Source: Streptomyces antimicrobicus (GTDB lineage Bacteria > Actinomycetota > Actinomycetes > Streptomycetales > Streptomycetaceae). Taken from it: DNA of 59,148 nucleotides. The DNA lies in the NCBI RefSeq assembly GCF_020532625.1, contig NZ_JAJAUY010000023.1, positions 1 to 59,148 on the forward strand, read 5' to 3'. The notes under the pieces were generated by a model. The model had not been told where the DNA came from and made no database searches. It saw nothing but the letters and a program-made list of their open reading frames with translations. Shown here one piece after another: positions 54,904-59,148 of the stretch. Position numbers and translations under genes: made by a program. The stretch's first letter is position 1. Each line of letters opens with the position of its first letter.

Positions 54904-55269
54904 ATGGCGACCGAGTTCGGAGTACTCGCGGACCTTCTCGGCGCGTGGCGGGCCGCGTTCGACGAGCGCCGCGTGGACGACATCGTGGCGCTCTTCGCCG
55001 AGGACGCCCTCTTCCAAGGGCTCTCCCCGGCGCTCCTCGAAGGCTCCGCACAGATCCGGACGTACTACGAGAACGTCCCGGCCGGCATGCGGGCCGAGGT
55101 CGAGGTGCTGCGCTCGCGCACCCTCGGGCCCGAGGCCGTGGCCGGCTTCGCCGCCGTCACCTTCCGGCCCCGGACCGGGGACCCGCAGCCGGTACGGCTC
55201 TCCGTGGTCGCCCAGCACCTGGGCACCGGCTGGCGGATCCGCGCCTACCACGTGTCACGGACGGCCTGA
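54904..55269 (+). CDS. SnoaL/SgcJ-like NTF2-fold protein
   Basis: 121 residues, ATG 54904 with GGAGGACTTGGGG upstream. Pattern LLGAWRAAFDERRVDDIVALFAEDALFQGLSPAL, SAQIRTYYENV, VAQHLGTGWRIRAYHVSR, as in the SgcJ/EcaC group. NTF2-like folds bind small ligands or act as cyclases or isomerases. The 3' end overlaps the convergent CoA-binding gene by 15 bp. Confidence 0.82.
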   Translation: MATEFGVLADLLGAWRAAFDERRVDDIVALFAEDALFQGLSPALLEGSAQIRTYYENVPAGMRAEVEVLRSRTLGPEAVAGFAAVTFRPRTGDPQPVRLSVVAQHLGTGWRIRAYHVSRTA

Positions 55270-55671
55270 CAGCCCGGGGATCTCGATCGCCGGGCAGCGG
55301 TCCATGACCATGTCGAGCCCCGCCGCCCGGGTCCGCTCGTAGGCCTCGGGGTCGATCACCCCCAGCTGGAACCACACCGCGTCGGCACCCACCGCCGCCG
55401 CCTGGTCGGCGACCGCGCCGGCCAGCTCGCTGTTGACGAAGACGTCGACCACGTCCACCTTGAACGGGACCTCCTCCAGCGAGGCGTAACCCGGCTCCCC
55501 GTGGACGGTCTCCGCCTTCGGGTGCACCGGCACCACCCGCTTGCCGAACCTCTGGAGCACCCGCGCGACCCCGTAGGCCGCCCGCTCCTGGTTGCCGGAC
55601 AGCCCCACGACGGCCCACGTGTCGCCGTGCTGGGTGAGGATCCTGCGAATGGTCTCCTGGTCGCCGTACAC
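55255..55671 (-). CDS. CoA-binding domain protein (YccU-like)
   Basis: 138 residues, GTG 55671. Rossmann start WAVVGLSGNQERAAYGVARVLQRFGKRVVPVHPK, then VDVVDVFVNSELAGAVADQA, AVWFQLGVIDPEAYERTRA, and DRCPAIEI at the end. The CoA_binding_2 family has no defined reaction. The start region reads away from YigZ, a divergent pair. Confidence 0.88.
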   Translation of the reverse strand: MYGDQETIRRILTQHGDTWAVVGLSGNQERAAYGVARVLQRFGKRVVPVHPKAETVHGEPGYASLEEVPFKVDVVDVFVNSELAGAVADQAAAVGADAVWFQLGVIDPEAYERTRAAGLDMVMDRCPAIEIPGLSGRP

Positions 55672-55771
55672 GTGCGCCGCCTCCCGGTCGTACGCGGCCC
55701 GGACCCGCTGTCCGGCCGCCGTCCAGGATCAACGGACCGGACGGGCGTCCGATTCCCCGTAGGGTGGAGCG

Positions 55772-56398
55772 GTGAAGGCAGACCAGTACGTGACGGTGGC
55801 CCGGACGGGCGTGCACGAGTCCGAGATCAACCGCTCCCGCTTCCTGTGCGCGCTCGCCCCGGCCGCGACCGAGCAGGAGGCCCAGGACTTCGTCGCCCGC
55901 GTCCGCAAGGAGCACCCCACCGCCACGCACAACTGCTACGCCTACGTGATCGGCGCCGACGCCGCCGTCCAGAAGGCCAGCGACGACGGTGAGCCCGGCG
56001 GCACCGCCGGCGTGCCCATGCTCCAGATGCTGCTGCGCCGCGACGTCCGCTACGCCGTCGCCGTCGTCACCCGCTACTACGGCGGGGTCAAGCTCGGCGC
56101 CGGCGGGCTCATCCGCGCCTACGGGGGCGTGGTCGGCGAGGCCCTGGACGCGCTGGGCACCGTCACCCGCCGCCGCTACCGGCTGGCCACCGTGACCGTG
56201 GACCACCAGCGCGCCGGGAAGGTCCAGAACGACCTGCGCGCCACCGGCCGCACCGTCGTGGACCTGCGCTACGGCGCCGTCGTGGAGATCGAGGTGGCCC
56301 TCCCCGAGGCCGACCTGCCCGCCTTCGAGGCCTGGCTCGCCGACAGCACCGCCGGGACCGCCGGGCTGACCCTGGGCGGGGAGACGTACGCGTCCTGA
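55772..56398 (+). CDS. YigZ/IMPACT (UPF0029) family protein
   Basis: 208 residues, GTG 55772. N-terminal Impact domain: ESEINRSRFLCALAPAATEQEAQDFVARVRKEHPTATHNC YAYVIG (two parts), SDDGEPGGTAG, MLQMLLRRDVRYAVAVVTRYYGGVKLGAGGLIRAYGG. Conserved across bacteria, function unclear (translation regulation or nucleotide-related). Length is as in YigZ. Confidence 0.93.
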   Translation: MKADQYVTVARTGVHESEINRSRFLCALAPAATEQEAQDFVARVRKEHPTATHNCYAYVIGADAAVQKASDDGEPGGTAGVPMLQMLLRRDVRYAVAVVTRYYGGVKLGAGGLIRAYGGVVGEALDALGTVTRRRYRLATVTVDHQRAGKVQNDLRATGRTVVDLRYGAVVEIEVALPEADLPAFEAWLADSTAGTAGLTLGGETYAS

Positions 56399-56496
56399 GA
56401 CGATCGACCGGAACACGGGGAAGAGAACAGGGCGACGGACCGACGAGGGCTCCTCCCGACCCGGGGAGACGAGCAGGGCCCTGTTATCGTGCGCCG

Positions 56497-56928
56497 ATGT
56501 CAATGATCAAAAAGTTCCAAGTGACCTTCGACTGCGCGGAGCCCGCGCGCCTCGCCGCCTTCTGGTGCGAGGTACTGGGGTACGTCGTGCCGGCGGTCCC
56601 GGAGGGCTTCGCCACGTGGGAGGAGTACCACCGCTCGCTGCCGCCCGAGGACGAGATCTACTTCGCGTGCACCGATCCTTCGGGTGCGGGCCCGCGCTTG
56701 CTCTTCCAGCGAGTTCCCGAAGGCAAGGTCGTCAAGAACCGGGTGCATCTCGATGTGCGGGTCGGTACCGGGCTCGTGGGTGAGGAGCGCCTGGCCACAC
56801 TCGAGGCCGAATGCGCACGGCTGATGGGGCTCGGCGCGAAACACGTGCTGACGCAGCGCGCCGACGGCGTCAACGAGTCGTGCATCACGATGCAGGACAT
56901 CGAAGGCAACGAGTTCTGCCTCGACTGA
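56497..56928 (+). CDS. VOC (glyoxalase-like) family protein
   Basis: 143 residues, ATG 56497. Pattern KFQVTFDCAEPARLAAFWCEVLGY, LLFQRVPEGKVVKNRVHLDVRV (metal His), CITMQDIEGNEFCLD (metal Glu) fits the VOC metalloenzyme or binding family. Substrate unknown. The segment 56929-57196 downstream has no gene I can support. Confidence 0.9.
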   Translation: MSMIKKFQVTFDCAEPARLAAFWCEVLGYVVPAVPEGFATWEEYHRSLPPEDEIYFACTDPSGAGPRLLFQRVPEGKVVKNRVHLDVRVGTGLVGEERLATLEAECARLMGLGAKHVLTQRADGVNESCITMQDIEGNEFCLD

Positions 56929-57196
56929 TCCTCCTCCGAGACTGCGAGGGGGAGCCATCTGCGGCCTTCGGGTACGTCGGGGCGGCCGATACCGGCCGTC
57001 CCCACGTTCCCGAAGGCCGGTCTCCCGGGGACCGCTCGGGTCCGCCCGCCTCTTCAGCTTTCCAGGGTGATCCGAGGTGAGCGGTGGATCATGGGCGACA
57101 TGCGTTAGCGTTGCAGGCGTTGACGGCGAACCCCGTGCTGGTTCGTGCTGGTCCTAGAGGCGCAGTAGGGGTAGACGTGCAGGTCAGGGCGATTTC

Positions 57197-58363
57197 GTGA
57201 AGTTCCTGCACACCTCCGACTGGCACCTCGGCCGGGCCTTCCACCGGGTCGACCTGCTCGACGCCCAGGCCGCCTTCGTCGACCACCTGGTGACGGCCGT
57301 CACCGAGCACGGTGTCGACGCCGTGCTCGTGGCCGGTGACGTCTACGACCGCGCCGTGCCCCCGCTGCGCGCCGTCGAGCTGTTCGACCGGGCCCTGCAC
57401 CGGCTCGCCGACCTCGGCGTGCCCACCGTGATGATCTCCGGCAACCACGACTCGGCCCGCCGGCTCGGCGTCGGCGCCGGGTTGATCGGCCGGGCCGGCA
57501 TCCACCTGCGCACCGACCCGGCCGGCTGCGCCGACCCCGTCGTCCTGGCCGACGAGCACGGCGACGTCGCCTTCTACGGGCTGCCCTACCTGGAACCGGC
57601 CCTGGTCAAGGACGAGTTCGCGGCGGCCGAGGTCAGCCACGAGGCCGTGCTCGGCGCCGCCATGGACCGGGTCCGCGCCGACCTCGCCGCCCGCCCGGCC
57701 GGCACCCGCTCCGTCGTCCTCGCCCACGCCTTCGTCACCGGCGCCGAACCCAGCGACAGCGAGCGCGACATCACCGTCGGCGGGGTCGCGGCCGTCCCCG
57801 CGGCCGTCTTCGACGGCGTGGACTACGCCGCCCTCGGCCACCTCCACGGCTGCCAGACGATCACCGAGCGCGTGCGCTACTCCGGCTCCCCCCTGGCCTA
57901 CTCCTTCTCCGAGGCCGACCACCGCAAGTCCATGTGGCTGGTCGAACTCGGCGCCGCCGGGGAGATCACCGCCGAGCGCGTCGACACCCCCGTGCCCCGC
58001 CCGCTCGCCCGGATCCGCGGCCGCCTCGACGACCTGCTCGCCGATCCCGCCCTCGCCGTCCACGAGCGCGCCTGGGTGGAGGCCACCCTCACCGACCCCG
58101 TCCGCCCCCAGGACCCCATGGCCCGCGTCACCGCCCGCTTCCCGCACACCCTCTCCCTCGCCTTCGACCCCGAGGACCGCGACGAGGCCGGTCCCGGCTC
58201 GTACGCCCAGCGCCTCAAGGGGCGCACCGACCAGGAGATCGCCGAGGACTTCGTCGCCCACGTGCGCGGCGGCGGGACCGTGGACGCCGCCGAGCGGGCC
58301 GTGCTGCGGGCCGCCTTCGACGACGTGCGCGCCGACGACACCCGCCAGGAGCGGACCCGATGA
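57197..58363 (+). CDS. sbcD: Exonuclease SbcCD subunit D (SbcD)
   Basis: 388 residues, GTG 57197. Mre11-type motifs: FLHTSDWHLGRAFH (I), VLVAGDVYDRAVPP (II), MISGNHDSARRLG (III), LAHAFVTG (IV) and ALGHLHGCQ (V). The C-terminal capping region ends in basic residues. With SbcC it cleaves DNA hairpins and protein-bound ends. Its stop overlaps the SbcC ATG (ATGA). Confidence 0.96.
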   Translation: MKFLHTSDWHLGRAFHRVDLLDAQAAFVDHLVTAVTEHGVDAVLVAGDVYDRAVPPLRAVELFDRALHRLADLGVPTVMISGNHDSARRLGVGAGLIGRAGIHLRTDPAGCADPVVLADEHGDVAFYGLPYLEPALVKDEFAAAEVSHEAVLGAAMDRVRADLAARPAGTRSVVLAHAFVTGAEPSDSERDITVGGVAAVPAAVFDGVDYAALGHLHGCQTITERVRYSGSPLAYSFSEADHRKSMWLVELGAAGEITAERVDTPVPRPLARIRGRLDDLLADPALAVHERAWVEATLTDPVRPQDPMARVTARFPHTLSLAFDPEDRDEAGPGSYAQRLKGRTDQEIAEDFVAHVRGGGTVDAAERAVLRAAFDDVRADDTRQERTR

Positions 58364-59148
58364 GGCTGCACCGGCTGAGGGTCACCGCGTTCGGACCGTT
58401 CGCCGAGCCCCAGGAGATCGACTTCGACACCCTCTCGTCAGCCGGGATCTTCCTGCTGCACGGCCCCACCGGCGCCGGCAAGACCTCCGTCCTCGACGCC
58501 GTCTGCTACGCCCTCTACGGATCCGTGCCCGGCGCCCGGCAGTCGCCCGGCACCAGCCTGCGCAGCGACCACGCCGCCCCCGACACCGCCACCGAGGTCA
58601 CCCTCGAACTCACCGTCGGCGGCCGGCGGCTGGAGCTGACCCGCCGCCCCGAGCAGGAACGGCCGAAGAAGCGCGGCACCGGCACCACCCGGGACAAGGC
58701 GCAGAGCTGGCTGCGCGAGTACACCGCCGCCGACGGCTGGCGCGCGCTGTCCCGCTCCCACCAGGAGATCGGCGAGGAGATCGAAGGCCTCCTCGGGATG
58801 AGCCGGGAACAGTTCTGCCAGGTCGTGCTGCTGCCGCAGGGAGACTTCGCCCGCTTCCTGCGCGCCGACGCCGAGGCCCGCGGCCGGCTGCTCGGCCGGC
58901 TCTTCGACACCCGCCGCTTCGCCGCCGTCGAGGCCCTGCTCGCCGACCGCCGCCGCGCCGCCGAGGCCAAGGTACGGGCCGGCGACGACAAGGTCCTCGG
59001 CACCGCCCAGCGGCTCGCCCAGGCCGCGGGCGACTGCGCCGACCTGCGGGCCTGGCCGATGCCGGGCCACCAGCCGGGCGACCCCGGACTCGCCGAGGCG
59101 GTCCGGGCCTGGGCGGCCGTCGCCCGCAGCGCGGCCCGCGAGCGGCTC
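58360..59148 (+). CDS. sbcC: Exonuclease SbcCD subunit C (SbcC), 3'-truncated by the window
   Basis: 263 residues visible from ATG 58360. Begins MRLHRLRVTAFGPFAEPQEI, Walker A HGPTGAGKTSVLDAV (about 34-48), and QVVLLPQGDFARFLRADAEARG (about 156-177), all typical of SbcC/Rad50 N-terminal lobes. The coiled coil starts at the window edge. The missing C-terminal lobe lies outside. Confidence 0.95.
   Translation, partial: MRLHRLRVTAFGPFAEPQEIDFDTLSSAGIFLLHGPTGAGKTSVLDAVCYALYGSVPGARQSPGTSLRSDHAAPDTATEVTLELTVGGRRLELTRRPEQERPKKRGTGTTRDKAQSWLREYTAADGWRALSRSHQEIGEEIEGLLGMSREQFCQVVLLPQGDFARFLRADAEARGRLLGRLFDTRRFAAVEALLADRRRAAEAKVRAGDDKVLGTAQRLAQAAGDCADLRAWPMPGHQPGDPGLAEAVRAWAAVARSAARERL

Overview
The window is a Streptomyces-like chromosome segment (very high GC, GTG starts, tyrosinase pair, DedA, SbcCD, many short GC-rich hairpins) interrupted by one apparently complete prophage of about 41.8 kb (3567-45389). 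The prophage has visibly lower GC than the flanks.

Left flank (1-3566): the 3' part of a GH3 glycosidase, a DedA membrane protein, and the C-terminal half of a gamma-carbonic-anhydrase-like gene. Its N-terminal half lies at 45380-45584, so the prophage splits this gene. The only repeated bases at the two junctions are a 10-bp core, AGTTGTCCTG.

Prophage. (i) A tyrosine integrase and a small zinc-ribbon protein (3669-4947, rightward), then a leftward operon (7184-4993) of four tiny overlapping genes, a C5 cytosine methyltransferase encoded in two overlapping frames, and a sliding-clamp-like protein. (ii) Rightward late genes (7631-27665): HNH nucleases, two tRNA-like genes, TerS, TerL, HK97-type portal, protease and capsid, connector and tail genes, a tail-chaperone pair with a -1 slippery site, tape measure, minor tail proteins, amidase endolysin and holin. 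This is a siphovirus layout. (iii) A host-like cargo island (27852-32194): a DUF397-like/DUF6879/XRE-DUF5753 regulatory trio with tandem 10-bp operators, small conserved genes, a Gly/Lys-rich peptide translationally coupled to an isoaspartyl-methyltransferase-like enzyme, and a DUF6087-like gene. (iv) A leftward early/lysogeny arm (45093-32324): a candidate repressor, WhiB-HTH, Cas4-like nuclease, DnaB-like ATPase, RusA, a split primase, metallophosphoesterase and sigma-like protein, then a series of short promoter-gene-terminator modules carrying a SprT-like metalloprotease, Lsr2 and a membrane protein with an Lsr2-type tail. It also includes an unassigned, highly structured leftward RNA region (33040-33503).

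The prophage appears to be wired by a dispersed asymmetric 12-mer, TCCAAATACTAG. In one orientation it fills the -35/-10 spacer of leftward promoters. In the other it sits between genes just ahead of start codons, much as the operators and stoperators of mycobacteriophage L5. A second motif, GTTTA(A/C)AC, occurs at least 19 times, only inside the prophage.

Right flank (45585-59148): a hexapeptide acyltransferase, then a putative tyrosinase locus (class II aldolase, membrane protein, FAD/NAD oxidoreductase, MelC1-like caddie, tyrosinase, MoaF-like secreted protein, amino-acid permease, LuxR-type regulator), then a SnoaL-like protein, CoA-binding protein, YigZ, a VOC protein, SbcD and the start of SbcC.
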